64,000 nucleotides of DNA from positions 27,891,232 through 27,955,231 of the forward strand of contig CM070599.1 of assembly GCA_036346395.1 (NCBI GenBank), in the 5' to 3' direction. Position 1 is the stretch's first letter, and the number at the start of each line of letters is the position of its first letter. The position numbers and the translations under genes are program-made. This DNA comes from Hsuehochloa calcarea. Taxonomy: Eukaryota; Streptophyta; Magnoliopsida; Poales; Poaceae. Shown here one piece after another: positions 46,844 through 58,392 of the stretch. The notes under the pieces are model-generated. The model worked only from the letters and a program-made list of their open reading frames with translations. It had not been told where the DNA came from and ran no database searches.

Positions 46844-47560
46844 ATGTGGCCTATAAAACAAGGTGAAAGACATGAACTACACAACCAAACCCAACCACGC
46901 TGCTACACGAGCTTGCCCACGCTAGGATGGACAAGAGGCGAAGCAATGGGGCGAGATCCGCGAGTTAGCTCGGGCTTCTACGGGCGAAATTTGAACAAGC
47001 TAGGGATCTTTCTGACTCGGGACCAACAAGACCGGCGTGCGGGATGGAAGCTCTTCGCAATGAAGCCCCAGAGCGACAACCCTGCCGGGCGTCCCAGCCG
47101 AGCATTATTGCAACACCCGAGAGGGGAGCCGCCCCTCTGTCGGTGCGAGGACACATGCAAGTTCTTCAAATCCAAGCACCGACCGAGCCTCGGCATGCGC
47201 TCATCGGGTTGTCCCAACTACTCCTCGACTATCCCGGCCGTCGTTGGGATACGAGAACCTATCGGCGTGGAAGGAGTACTTACGACAAGTTCATGTACCA
47301 ACTCTCTTTTCATAATACGCACTTACGTCTCCCGTCTACCCGTAGTCACCGGAGCCTCTGTGTGGCTTCCGCCGATGGATCGACCTAGAAATCCATCCAC
47401 ACACGACCGGTGGCGGCTCGAGGAGTGGAATGCGAAAGGGGACGCGAGATCCGGAGGAGGATCGTCGGATCAAGAGCGCAACGAGCGTATCCGCCGGGAG
47501 ACGCAGCCCATCTCGAGGCGTCGGCGGCGCAGAGAGCGCGAGGCACGCGGCGGATCGTGA
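46844..47560 (+). pseudogene. GRF-type zinc-finger gene relic in MULE-2
   Basis: A 238-codon frame contains PPLCRCEDTCKFFKSKH then LGMRSSGCPNY (about 47126-47220), a GRF-type zinc finger (C-x-C ... C-P-N). The upstream part has a Trp/Asp/Arg-rich segment (FYGRNLNKLGIFLTRDQQDR). The C-terminal 60 residues are strongly basic with Arg runs and a likely coiled-coil. An ATG at 46946 (MGRDPRVSSGFYGRN) may be the better start. The C-terminal part of the finger is missing in this frame, so a frame change near 47220 is likely. The role of such accessory genes in Mutator elements is not known to me. Confidence 0.65.
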
Positions 47561-47705
47561 AAAAAGAGGAAATGGCGGCCGAGGCAGGCGGGCCCGAGGA
47601 GTACAACGCCGAGCTCGGGAGGAAGGGCAAATGGCCCGGTCCACAAGAGGTCGGGCCATTCTGTAGTAGTCCCTCTTCTACTAGGCATGTTTTTACTATC
47701 TCCTA

Positions 47706-48499
47706 AAGGCATGCGTGCATTTACATGGCCGGAGGCTTGTGTCGCAATGTACCGTACTAGTAGCGTATGTAACTAAACCAATTAGCCGAACCAACATGCC
47801 ATGTGACCACATGAAACGTGCTTACATCATGAGTGCAATACAATTCGATTTTGGGCCTCATTGAGCCATCAAAATAATACTATATTGCAAATATGCCTCT
47901 TCTCCTGGAATTCCAGAAATAATTATTGACATCGACATTGATTCTTCTATGTTTTAAGGTATCTTCGTAATCACAACGTTCTCAACCCCTTTAGGTCAGT
48001 TCTTGGCATCTTTAAAAATATGATCAAGAATCATAGCGGCTAAGAGTACTCATGTGGTAATAAACTTCACACATTTCGAGTCACATGAAATCAAGAAACC
48101 CTAATTTCCGAAACGTCTCGTCATAATTTTCACACCTAGACCCTGAATTTCTCGAGATAATCTCGGAGCATATAAAATAACATAAAATTTACACAATCAA
48201 GTCCTCTGTGTAGGGAGTCTGACAAAATTTTTTCATAATGTTCGGACCTCAGTTTCCATATTAAAAAATTCATACAAAATTTGACTTCAAAGAATCATGC
48301 AGAGAAAAAAATTGAGAAAAATTCAAAAAATTACACAACCAAGCACACTATGCAGGAGGCTCCATACAAAGTTTCATAATTTTTGAGCTTATTTATTATA
48401 TTTAAAAATTTGTCGAACAAATATTATATTTTTTAATTTTTTAAAAAGGAGGGCCACTTCTGTTGTCGGGACTAAGCAGCAGTGGCTAAATTTCTTCTT
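47706..48499. other. AT-rich right arm of MULE-2
   Basis: Non-coding. Two diverged copies of a segment (AATTTACACAATCAAG.. near 48186 and AAATTACACAACCAAG.. near 48329), each followed by a TTTCATAAT word, form a direct repeat of about 140 bp. Confidence 0.5.
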
Positions 48500-48606
48500 A
48501 GTCCCCCACGGCAAAAGTGTGCTGAGGGGCTATTTTGGAAATATTTGCGAAGGGGGCTAAATGGGGAATTTTAGGTGCGTCATACTACCAAAAGTGTCCA
48601 TTTTTC
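48500..48606 (-). repeat. Right terminal inverted repeat of MULE-2
   Basis: Reverse-complement partner of 38924-39030. The last base pairs read GTCCATTTTTC. Confidence 0.85.
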
Positions 48607-50050
48607 AAGTTTCTTGGCAACGATATGAGCGATTTAACCAGTATACTCTCGCCGCCATTATGAAGCATCACATGGCACTAAAATATATTGGTGCTAGGAA
48701 TTAGGGATAAGAGGAGTGAACAAACTAAGCGGTGGAATTGCAACCTATGAAGGGAATTAAATAGCGAAATATAGATAAAATTATATGGATCAATATAGTA
48801 GCAAAATTTAGATCATATAGGAGCCACGGCCCTGCTAGTCCCGAGTTTTTTAAACTTAACTAGTCTTGTTGTACAACAAAAGTAAAAATAACACTGCGAA
48901 TGTATAGATCGCTTACCGTACCCCTACCTCTCTCGGCAGTTGACCTATAGCGCCCTCACGGTCCCATTTTAGTCGATTATTCCCGGTTCCCCTCCCGCCT
49001 CCACCAGCTCAATCGATGCTATCTGGATATACCCCCCGCCACATGGAGACGTGGAAAATGAAGTATACGAACAAGCATGAAACGAAGTACTCGAACACGT
49101 ATAGAATCTTGATGCGAGTCAACAACCAACGACCCGACCCACTGGGAGAGAGGTCCACTGTCGGTGACTCATCCGATGGGATCTCCGAGAAGTTTGGTGT
49201 TAACCTAGACCTGTGCTGCAGCTACGCTCGCAGAGAGACGTCGTAGGGCCTAGCTAACCTGGAAGATTGACAGCGAGCATCTGGCCTCACCGGATCAGCC
49301 TTAGAGACCAACCAGCCATGTGCTGTATAGTGCGAGTTATCGGGTATGGCGCTGCGTTGCTGGCTTGCTGCTGTTTGCTTGCTTGGTTGGGCCGGTCCAC
49401 GCCACGTGCAACCCATCCGTAGAGCCGTCCGGACTCCTCACGTCCGCGCGCTCGACCGTGAGCCCAACCCAGGCACACGGGTGAAAAGAGAGAAAAGGCG
49501 TTGCGACCCACGAAGAGAAGTGGAAAAACCAAGTTGTGAATTACCAAAAATAACATATTTATCACATTAATTTGCCATAGAAACCACATGCCTTTTCTCA
49601 TAAGAAAGCACACGTGGTATATCGCTTGCTACGATCGGGAAGCGCAATAGGTTGCCTACTACGATTTAGGAGCGTGGTATATCGTCTATTGCGGTCTGAA
49701 AGCAGAACATGTGGTTTTTAGGACAAATTACCACAATAAAAGTATCATTTTTTTATTTTAAATCTGAGAAGATTAGTTCTGCTATTGTAAATGTTAAATT
49801 TAAGCCACGGACTCAAAAGGCGGCAGCGCCGCGGCCGGCTCGCTCGCTGAGTCGCTGGGGTAGTGGGGGTGGTAGCAAGCAAAAGAGCATATTTGGTTGG
49901 CGTCGGGGCAGCGGCAGCCTGGCATCCCATTCCTTCCTTCCTCGCCCTCCCCGACAAGTCGCTCCCTTTCCACCGCACCGCTCCTCGCTCCGCTCCTCCT
50001 CTCGCCGCTGCCGCCGATACGGCGTCTGCACGCCGGCCGCGCGGCTCCCA
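48607..50050. other. Upstream flank, promoter and leader of the SPARK kinase gene
   Basis: No gene is seen. From about 49800 the sequence becomes GC-rich and carries the 5' leader (pyrimidine-rich at 49920-50000). A foldback MITE-like segment is at 49563-49732. No certain TATA box was found. Short frames around 49016-49246 and 49346-49570 lack domains. Confidence 0.45.
49563..49732. mobile_element. Short foldback (MITE-like) segment
   Basis: Left TTAATTTGCCATAGAAACCACATG (first 20 bases diagnostic) pairs with the reverse complement of the right end, GGTAATTTGTCCTAAAAACC then ACATG. Inside are three imperfect copies of a GTGGTATATCG..TACGATC..AGCG type word. No target duplication was found. 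It lies 0.3-0.5 kb upstream of the SPARK kinase start. Confidence 0.5.
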
Positions 50051-53000
50051 ATGCGGCGCCCCGCGCCGCTCCTCTGCGCGTGTGCGGCGCTGGCAACCGC
50101 GCTTCTGGCCCCGCTCCCGCCCGCGGCGATCGCAGCAGGTAACCACCGACCACCCATTCAGGTTCCCTTAGTGGCGGCGTTCCCTTTCCCTTCGCCGTTC
50201 CCGGTTTCCGTCTCTATTTAGTCGGTGGAAGCGCGTTCCGCTCGAGTGGCGATCACGGCATTTGGAGTGGGATGAGGCTGGTCGGCGACGGCGGCGGTTG
50301 CGAGTGGAAGCGCACATCGCTCAACTAGTGCTTTCGATTTCTCTCCTTTTGGGTGGTGATTCGTTGAGTTCCTAACGTTTTTGAGATTTTTTCTTTGGGG
50401 TTAATGATTCGGCTCAGATTAGTACAATATTATAGAACTGCGATTTTTAGGAGGCAAATTAAGGTAGGCGATTAGATATTTTTGGGGGTTTTGAGTTTGA
50501 GACGGGGTCACCTCGCTGGGGAACAATCCGCAAGAACAAGTGGTACGGGGCGCATGTGTCGTCTGCCTCCTGCAGCGGCAGCGCCAGCCAGGGGGGCCTC
50601 ACAGTACGCTGGAGTCGTCACGCCATTCAATTCGCTTACCTAAATGGTGTTGCTGTACGATCGAGCGAGCGATGGCCCAATGGCTTACACTTTCGATAGC
50701 CATTGGATTTGGCTGTCCCCGAAGGTCTCGGTCCTTGCATTTGGCGTTACTGAAGACTTGATCTTTTAGTTTTACCTGATGTTCCTCGCATAGTCACATG
50801 GGTTGTTTTTGACTTGTGCTCAAGGGTAATAGAGTACTAAATAGTAGGATCGGTTGACTTGTCGTATACTAGTATGGAAGTACGCCACATTCTGCTTATA
50901 GCAGTTATCTGATGAAATGGCAGAAGATGGGGACTTGGAATTGATGGCAAGAAATTCCGTTGGGCGTGTAGTCAGCTAGTACTGGTCATGTGATCTGTTC
51001 CTGGTGATATTAACTTCAGTTCTGCTATATATGATCGCAATTCATGGCATGAACAAGCGTTGGTTAGCTGTACTACATTACACATTTTGCACTTTTTGTG
51101 TAACATTTGCTTCCCAAATTCAGTAAAGATACAGAGTGATGAGGTTGGTCTTCGAAGCTTTTGATTATACGCCAGCCTTCCTGTATCTGTATATTTGCAT
51201 TGTTGCTCATATTTGTTCTTTGGTCACACAGATTGTCCATTGGATTTGAGTTGGCCAAACTATGAACTGATAGCTTCCGTATGTTCGGATCAAAATGGGC
51301 ACTCAAAATGTTGCCGTTATATCAATGCTGTTCTTGCAGTCTCATCTGCCATGTATGCAAACACAACAGGCACTCTTGGGGTTCCAGCTGAACTTTCCGA
51401 TGCCTGCATTGCCAATATCTCTGATACATTAGTGTCGAAAGGGATACTTCCCACTGCAGCTTCGTTTTGTGGCCTTGGGATCAAGATTCAAGTATCTTAT
51501 CAGTGTGTTGGGATGACCACCATCCTCCTAATGTTACAGTCTCCGAATTTCAGTGACGTCACTAGAAGCTGTGCAACTCTACTTTCAGACGATGTCAGTT
51601 GCAAGAGGTGCTTAAATTCTGGTCTGTCATACCTCCGCCATCTTGTGGGAGAACAAGATAATGTAACATTGAACACCTGCCGTGATGCTGCCTTTGTTGC
51701 ATTTGTGAGTCAAGGGAATATATCTACTGTTGATACGGCGGGTTGCTTTTTTAGCGTTCAGGGGCTTAGTGCTCTTCAAGGTTTGAATTTTCTCTCATCT
51801 TCCATAGAATGGCCAGAGCCATTAACAAATTTAGTAGGCACAATTTTTTTTTTATTCGATGACCTTGTCCATGAGAACTTTTTTGTTTCAAAAATTGAGG
51901 ACTTTGCTTTTGATTCTGTTGAGCAAGTTTATCCATGCTAACATATAAGATATTTGACAACTTATGGAGGCAGAACATATTTTTATTAGGTTGCGTTAAT
52001 GCTAGTGCATATCATTGTGTAAACCCCACATGATCTCCAACTCCGGTGTTCTTTGGAGCATTGCTTCTAATTCTAAGGAGTAAATTTATCTGTGCTAATA
52101 TACATCATCTGGCAACCTATAGCGGCAGGGCATGCTTTTATTCCATTGCGTTAAGACTAGCGTATTGCATAAACCCCACATGATCTCCACCAATGTTCTT
52201 TCAAAAGCTTCAGCCATATAGCACTTTTGCTGGGTGTGCACATTTGCACATATCCTAATGTATGTAATAATAGGTATATTAATCATAACATGGCACAATA
52301 TGCATTTATAAGGAGCAAGCATATCTATAGCTACTTTTGTTGTTCAAGCTTGTATTTATTTTGTACTTTGTAATATGCTTGTTGTGCTGGGATGAGGCTG
52401 GTGAGTTGGTCTACTAGAAGTGAAGTGTGAGATTTGCTTGTTATTGTTCAGTAATTCATAACTTTGACTTTCTCCAAGTTTTGGACTTCTTCTCAATGCT
52501 GTAATAACTGATGAATCTATGATGCAGTGAACATCTCTGCGCCATCCCCAGCTGGACTTCTTGCACCCAACATTTCTCCCAGTCCACTTGCAATGCAAAT
52601 TCCTGGGAGCATGTTACTGGAGTGCCATCCAAGCATCATCGTAGTTACAAGCTTGCACTATTCCCAGCAATTGGGGCTTTGGTTACAGGATTAGCAGTTA
52701 TACTGATGATAGTATTGATTTTACTTATCCGTAGAAAGAGTAAAGAACTAGAAAAGATTGAAGGAACTAACCCTCAGGATGCCTGGAGTTCCTCTGTCAA
52801 GAAGGGCCAAGAAGGTAAGCATTTCATGAGTTGTCGTTGTGGTGCTGTCATTCATTCATGAATATTTGTTCATTTAGATGGCCAAATGACTTCTATAAGT
52901 TCATGAGGTTACATTGCATACCAGATCTGTTATCATACGGGCAAGCTTATCACTTTACATTTATGTAGTATACTGGCTTTTTATGCCTTCTCTTCTGTGG

Positions 53001-55298
53001 ATATGAAAGATTTTAGATAACAGTGAAACTGATTTATGGCTGTGAGGATTGCATGTGACAAAGGAGAGTAGTCAGTGAAAGTTGTAATCTATCACAAATA
53101 TGGCAGGAAAACGTATGGCCCTTGTTCCAATCAATAATTCAATACATTTAGCCACTTTCATGTTGTTGAATTCAAAAATATCTACCGTGGAAGCACAAAT
53201 ATGAAATATGTCCCCTCTTAGTTATACATGGAATGCCATTTTGTAGACATTATCCTGAAGCTATCGATCAGGAAAATGACAAATGATGTTATTTGCTCTG
53301 GACTATGGAATTTTCCTTGCTGCAGATCATATTGGTTCTTACCATTATGCACTATTTCCTACAATTTGTTTTAGTATGTTGTATGGTTAACTTAATTTGA
53401 ACTTGATGGACTGATCTTTGAGGCTGGACTCCTCGAATTACTTTACAATTAGAATCAGTTCTAAGAGTGTTTCAATTTATCTGCTTAACAGGATTGTTTT
53501 GCAGGTACTTCCATCATTTTTGGCAGATTTAGTTACAAAGAAATGAAAAAGGCAACAAGAAACTTTAGCACGACGTTGGGAGGAGGCGGAAATGGTACAA
53601 TATTCAAAGGGCAACTGAGTGAAGGTTCTGTGGTTGCTATTAGGCGCATAGAGAGCTCGCCGAAACAAGGTCAGCTGGAATTTTGCAAAGAAATGGAACT
53701 TCTTGGGCGGCTGCATCATCGCCATCTTGTTGGACTTAAGGGCTTTTGTTTAACAAGATTTGAGAGGTAAAGTCTGTTATACATAAGTTCAGATATCTAC
53801 CAATTTACGGTTCTTTACTATTTCGCATCGTCGTCCAGGTTCCAGGTGTACGAATACATGGAAAATGGAAGCCTTAAGGATCACCTTCATTGTAATATCT
53901 CATGTTTCATTCTCATTCTTCGTCTTATACTACATCATTTGTTGAATTATGTGCAGAAAAGCATTCTTCTCTTTGCAGCGTCAGGTAAACTTCTGCTACC
54001 ATGGAAAAATAGGATCCAAATTGCCATTGATGTTGCAAATGCTTTGGTAAGTTTCGGATAGTCAGTGATCTGGATTCTGAATTGGCTTAAGGAGTTCGTA
54101 CTTCGTAGTGATTTTTTTTACCGAAGACAGCAATTGGAATAACTAATGTTATGCTTGTTAAATATTGCTTAAAACTGGTAAACATACGCCAAGCTTACAT
54201 CAATTTCTATCCTATTCCCTGTCTTAACACAAAGTATATTTCAAATGTTATGTTGGACTTTTATGGTACGTGTTGATGATCAACTACCAACTTGCAAACT
54301 GTTTTGGTTGCAGGAGTACCTCCATTTTTATTGCGATCCTCCATTGTACCATGGAGACATAAAGCCTAGCAATGTTCTCTTGGACAGGAATTATCTTGCA
54401 AAGGTACTTGATGCAAAACTTCCTTACAACGGGAACAATCCCTACTCCTCATGCAGATACTAATGGTTTGCTTTTCGATAGCTTGCTGGTTGCGGTATTG
54501 CACACTGCTCAAGTGGTGCTAATACTACTGTCAGTTCCACCCCAGTGAATGTCAAGATCCAGGCAACGCCTGGTAAGGCTTTCTGCTGTTCTTTTGTCAT
54601 GACATTTCGGACAAGTGGATAAACGCTAGATCAGTCATGATATTTGTTCAATCCACATTTTCGTCAATACTGCGTATATAGTCTTAGAAGTGAATTTGAT
54701 AAATCTCTGTGCAGGCTACGTAGACCCTGAGTACGTGGTGACTCAGGAGCTGACCCCGAAGAGCGACGTGTACAGCTACGGCGTGCTGCTGCTGGAGCTC
54801 GTCACGGGGAAGACCGTGGTGCAGGACGACAAGAGCCTGGTCGAGTGGTCCCGCGAGCTGATCGGCAGCGACTACCGCCTCCACGAGCTGGTCGACCCGG
54901 CGGTGGCGGACGCGTTCGACCTGGACGAGCTGCAGGTAATGGCGGACGTGATCCACTGGTGCACCCACAGGGACGGCGGCGTGCGGCCGTCGATGAAGCA
55001 GGTGCTCCGGATCCTGTACGAGCGGCTGGACCCTCTGTCCGGCGGGTTCGAGCGGGCCGTGGAGGGCGAGGAGGGGTACTACTACGGCGGCGGGCAGAGC
55101 GGGCGGAAGGGGAAGGTGGGGGAGGAGCAGCTGCAGCTGCAGCGGGGCGGCGACGTGATCCAGTTCAGCGGCGAGTCGCGGTGCCTGCCGTCGTCGTCGA
55201 GCACGTCCAGGTCGTACTGCAGCCGCAGCGTGATGCGGGACTGCAACTCGCCGGAGCCGTCCCAGTCCCCCCACGGCCAAGGCGCGTTCTTGGTCTGA
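50051..55298 (+). CDS. SPARK-domain receptor-like kinase, At1g49730/At3g19300-like, probable pseudokinase
   Basis: Nine exons: 50051-50138, 51232-51780, 52528-52814, 53505-53766, 53839-53891, 53979-54046, 54314-54403, 54482-54572, 54715-55298; all junctions are GT-AG. Exon 1 encodes a signal peptide (MRRPAPLLCACAALATALLA). Exon 2 is a Cys-rich SPARK ectodomain (DCPLDLSWPNYELIASVC, CKRCLNSGLSYLRHLVG). Exon 3 gives a Pro/Ser linker and membrane span (ALVTGLAVILMIVLILLIRR). Exons 4-9 give the kinase domain and tail. The exon sum is 2072 nt, not a multiple of three: exon 3 needs a frame change near 52602-52608 to join linker to membrane span, so a base is missing here or the allele is broken. Key kinase residues are altered: the VAIK Lys is Arg (AGG, 53642-53644), the DFG Asp is Gly (GGT, 54488-54490, read AGCG) and HRD reads HGD. 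The Asp of HGD and the activation-segment DPEY remain. ATP-dependent catalysis is unlikely; a signalling scaffold role is inference. Confidence 0.88.
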
Positions 55299-56040
55299 CA
55301 CGACGGGATGCCGCCGGCTGGTCCATTTTTGTCGGTTAATACATCAACTGAAAGAGTAGCTGTTGCCATTTTTTGAAGCCTCTGTTCATGGTAGGGATCC
55401 ATGCGCTGTGATTCCCTGCGAGTGAGTCTTTTGAGTCAGACATGGCACGCGCGTTGAAGTGATTGCTCTCTTCCCAAGGTGTTTTGTTTCGTTCATCACG
55501 GCAGCATTGATTTGCTTCGGAAACATGGCTATTCAATTCGTGTACAGCTTTCTTTACTTATCGGAGTACCAGTGTACTCCAGCCCCGATGAGCAGTAGCG
55601 GGTAGTGAGTGCCCTTCTCTCCCGTTTGAGATGAATTACGTTTGTCGCCGTGGGTGGTTTGCGTTTGGCTACAGGCAACTTAATAGAGAGAAAAAGAAAA
55701 GATCTTGTACGTCTATCATATGTCCATATATATTATAACGGTGACGATGTCATGTTAAAATAATAAGAATACCTAACTAATAGCCAGCCAATCGAATCTG
55801 ACCTGGACTCCTTTGTAATCTAAACGGAATTAAAAAAAAAACAAAGTTTACCTCCAATTACCGATGGAGTCAACCTGGCAACGATTAACATGGCCCTGGT
55901 CCAAACGAAAACCTCAATAAGCAAACCCTATGCGTTACTGAATGGAGGTCCAAATAAGACACGTCATCATATGCCGACTACTACTCTTACAAAAACAAAA
56001 TTGTCATTATATATGCATGCATGGTTAAAAAAAAGAAGCA
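55299..56040. other. SPARK kinase 3' UTR and downstream intergenic
   Basis: The first 250 bases or so are likely 3' UTR. The rest is AT-rich non-coding DNA. No gene is seen. Confidence 0.45.
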
Positions 56041-56044
56041 AAAT

Positions 56045-56128
56045 GCCCTGTTTGAAACACGATAATTTTCTCCAAAATTTGTAGGAAATGAAGTGTTTCC
56101 TAAAAATCATCATGTTCCAAACAGGGCC
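56045..56128. mobile_element. Very short palindromic MITE, 84 bp
   Basis: GCCCTGTTTGAAACACGAT at the left pairs with the reverse complement of the right end, GGCCCTGTTTGGAACATGAT. The whole segment is close to a perfect inverted repeat. Flanks do not show a clear duplication. Confidence 0.6.
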
Positions 56129-56390
56129 TAAAAGTCAATGCTAAAAAGGTAGGTGTGCATACCAAATGTGAAAAAAATAACATTTAGACTCTGTTTGGAG
56201 CAAGAAAATTTCGTAGGAAAAAGGCCCGGTCGCACCAAATGTGAAGAAAGAAAACATTTAGACTCCGTTTGGAATAAGGAGTTTTCGTAGGAAAGGTCAT
56301 GTTTGGAATACTAGAATTCACAGGAAAAAATGTTCAGTTCTGGCAAGAGTCGGGAAAACTTCCTGCATACCAAACAGGGCTAAAAAATCC
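56129..56390. repeat. Cluster of CTGTTTGGA-type MITE fragments
   Basis: Two diverged copies of ACATTTAGACTCTGTTTGGA / ACATTTAGACTCCGTTTGGA (about 56183 and 56257) are each followed by an AAG..TTTCGTAGGAAA word. An inverted CCAAACAGGGCT closes at about 56380. These look like overlapping fragments of the same MITE type as 56045-56128. Confidence 0.5.
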
Positions 56391-58392
56391 TAAGTATTGT
56401 ATAAATGTAGAAATTACCACGTTAATAGGTGGAAAAAGAAAAAGAACCACACCGTTAATTTGACTGTGGCGGATCCAAATTACAATGGTGTAAATTTCAT
56501 CTGCAACTTTCTATTTTAGAAAATACCCTGTTAGTTTCCCGTGTCCTGATGCAACACTTCCACGTATGAATCTTGAATTTGGTAACAACTAAGATGTGCT
56601 TATGCAGAGCAACAGGACTTCCACACGGCGACACCAAGCAATAAAAAGCAAACCATCATGCGTGAGGAGGCAGAGCAGCAGAGAGGAAAATTAGCACATT
56701 CTATGGCTGCCAAAGAGCTCGGCAACGAAGAAAAATTGCGCAAACAAAGAACAGGGGAGAGCATTCCCTATGCATATTGTAATCTCGGCGAGGAAAATAG
56801 AAGGACTCAAGAGATTAATTTTTATTGTTCTGAGCGACGGGCTTATCATCTAGATCAGCTTCTTACTATGGAGATTGCATGGGATCGATGCTATTGCTAG
56901 GCGTATAGGAGCTCTAGCCGAGATGATTTCCAAACTTGTAAGGGACACCTGCTTCCTGGTCAAGGGCGCAACAAAAGCAGGAAGCTAGCAGTGCAATCTG
57001 TTAGTTGCAGAATAGGAGGTGTGTGTGTTCCAAATTCCGAAAAAAAAAAATCTGGTATGCTATTTGGATTTGCGTTCTTGATCTTTTATTTTAGATCAAG
57101 TTTCGATCCACCCCCTCTCGACGTGCCATATCGATCCGCAAAAGTCGATTTCAGATGTATATGATATATTTGATAATTTCTAATAACAGGCGACGAACTG
57201 TGAAACACTCGATAATGGATCCACTTAGCTAATTTTAAACTGTAAGACTGATACTCCCGCCGTTCAAAGAGTATTATTTTCAAACACAGATAATCATTGT
57301 GATTGTACTAAGTAACCCACTGTGAAATCTACCTGTGCAAGCTATTGCACGGACACTTTTAAGTAAGCAAGCCCAAGGCCATGCCAATGGCAGGCAGGTT
57401 CAGTTGAGCACGCACGCGTGCCGTGCTCCAGCACAACCGGGCGGCGCCTACGCCGTGGGGCGCATGAACACGGGCCAGCTCCCATGTGCGTGCGGTGCGT
57501 GCCTGCGGTTGCAGCTTTTGCAGGCAGCGGCGGCGGCGACTGGCGGCGAGTGAAGGTGCAGCCCACGTCTCCCTCGCGCGTGTTACGGCAGGACGGCTAA
57601 TCAAAATCACCGCAGATTTTCCAGGGGCTACCTGCCTGCCGGATAGGCAGACAGTTCTGGGCTTCTGGCTTCGGGTGCGAACCCGCGCGAACTATCACTG
57701 CCTTCTTTTTATGGACATCATTACACACGCATTCATAGTGTGCGCATCTTCTACGCACTGGATTTTTTTTTACGAAGACATTAGGCCTCTCGCACAGGCA
57801 TAGCACAAATACGTGGTTTTTCACTTAATGGACACGCCTATAGATACCTCTTTTTTTTGACAATCGCGTTGACTCGCAGTTGAACACGTGCGGACTGAGG
57901 CGTAGAACGGCACCCCTGCCAACTGAGCGTTTCTGTGTAAGTCATACCGCCGTATGAATGCATGATGAAATTGTAAAAAAGACCATGTTAGCCGATCCCC
58001 CTCCCACCAAAAAAAAATTCAGCATCCGAATAGTTGAAGTTGAAGCTGCAGGGGATTGTAGTTAGAATTGAATCATTTTTCTCTTTCTTTTTTTGCTCCG
58101 GTTTGTAGTACTAGTATACAGCGGCATAACCTCGATTGCCAGGAGAGTTGAACGCGGTCATTTGGCTAGGATCGGCGGTGTTCGCATCAATCGACATTCG
58201 ACAGGTCCAGAGTCACTGCTGTTGTCATGGCTTACGATGCATTTCCATGCGGCTTGCACAGACCTGTTGAGAAGCAGCCATCTCACCTAAACCGTTGGAT
58301 CCTTTCGTTCGTCTTGCATAGCAGAGTAGCGCTATTAGTACATTAACTACTGACTATTGCAGTGTCTCTGCTAGGCGTTTTTTTGAGACAAT
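56391..58392. other. Intergenic, no gene seen
   Basis: Non-coding. A frame at 56658-56900 (80 codons, charged, no domain) and GC-rich frames at about 57335-57610 have no family match I recognise. Two poly(A) or poly(T) runs (57043, 57848) could mark retroposed debris. Confidence 0.35.

Larger units (their letters stand above)
38924..48606 (+). mobile_element. MULE-2: Mutator-like element with transposase, PMD and GRF relics, 9.7 kb
   Basis: The ends are inverted copies. Left starts GAAAAATGGACGTTTTTGAC and continues ..AATTCCCCATTTAGCCCCCTTC..CAAAATAGCCC..TTTGCCGT (to about 39030). The reverse complement of the right end reads GAAAAATGGACACTTTTGGT and then the same series. The repeats are about 100 bp and imperfect. 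I found no matching 9-bp target duplication (attgctgcg against aagtttctt). Inside, in order on the plus strand, are a MURA-type transposase relic, a plant mobile domain relic, a tandem array and a GRF zinc-finger relic. The coding part is GC-rich and the flanks are AT-rich. All genes are broken as read. Confidence 0.8.

Noticed and set aside
46055..46856. Protein-like repeats translated from the tandem array
   Set aside because: The repeat unit is not consistently a multiple of three and frames change from unit to unit; the array is non-coding.
38915..48615. 9-bp target duplication around MULE-2
   Set aside because: attgctgcg and aagtttctt do not match; shifting the ends by a few bases did not give a match.
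54684..55301. 205-codon minus-strand frame opposite the last SPARK kinase exon
   Set aside because: Antisense shadow of a GC-rich coding exon; residues are Arg/His/Ala/Val-rich with no family.
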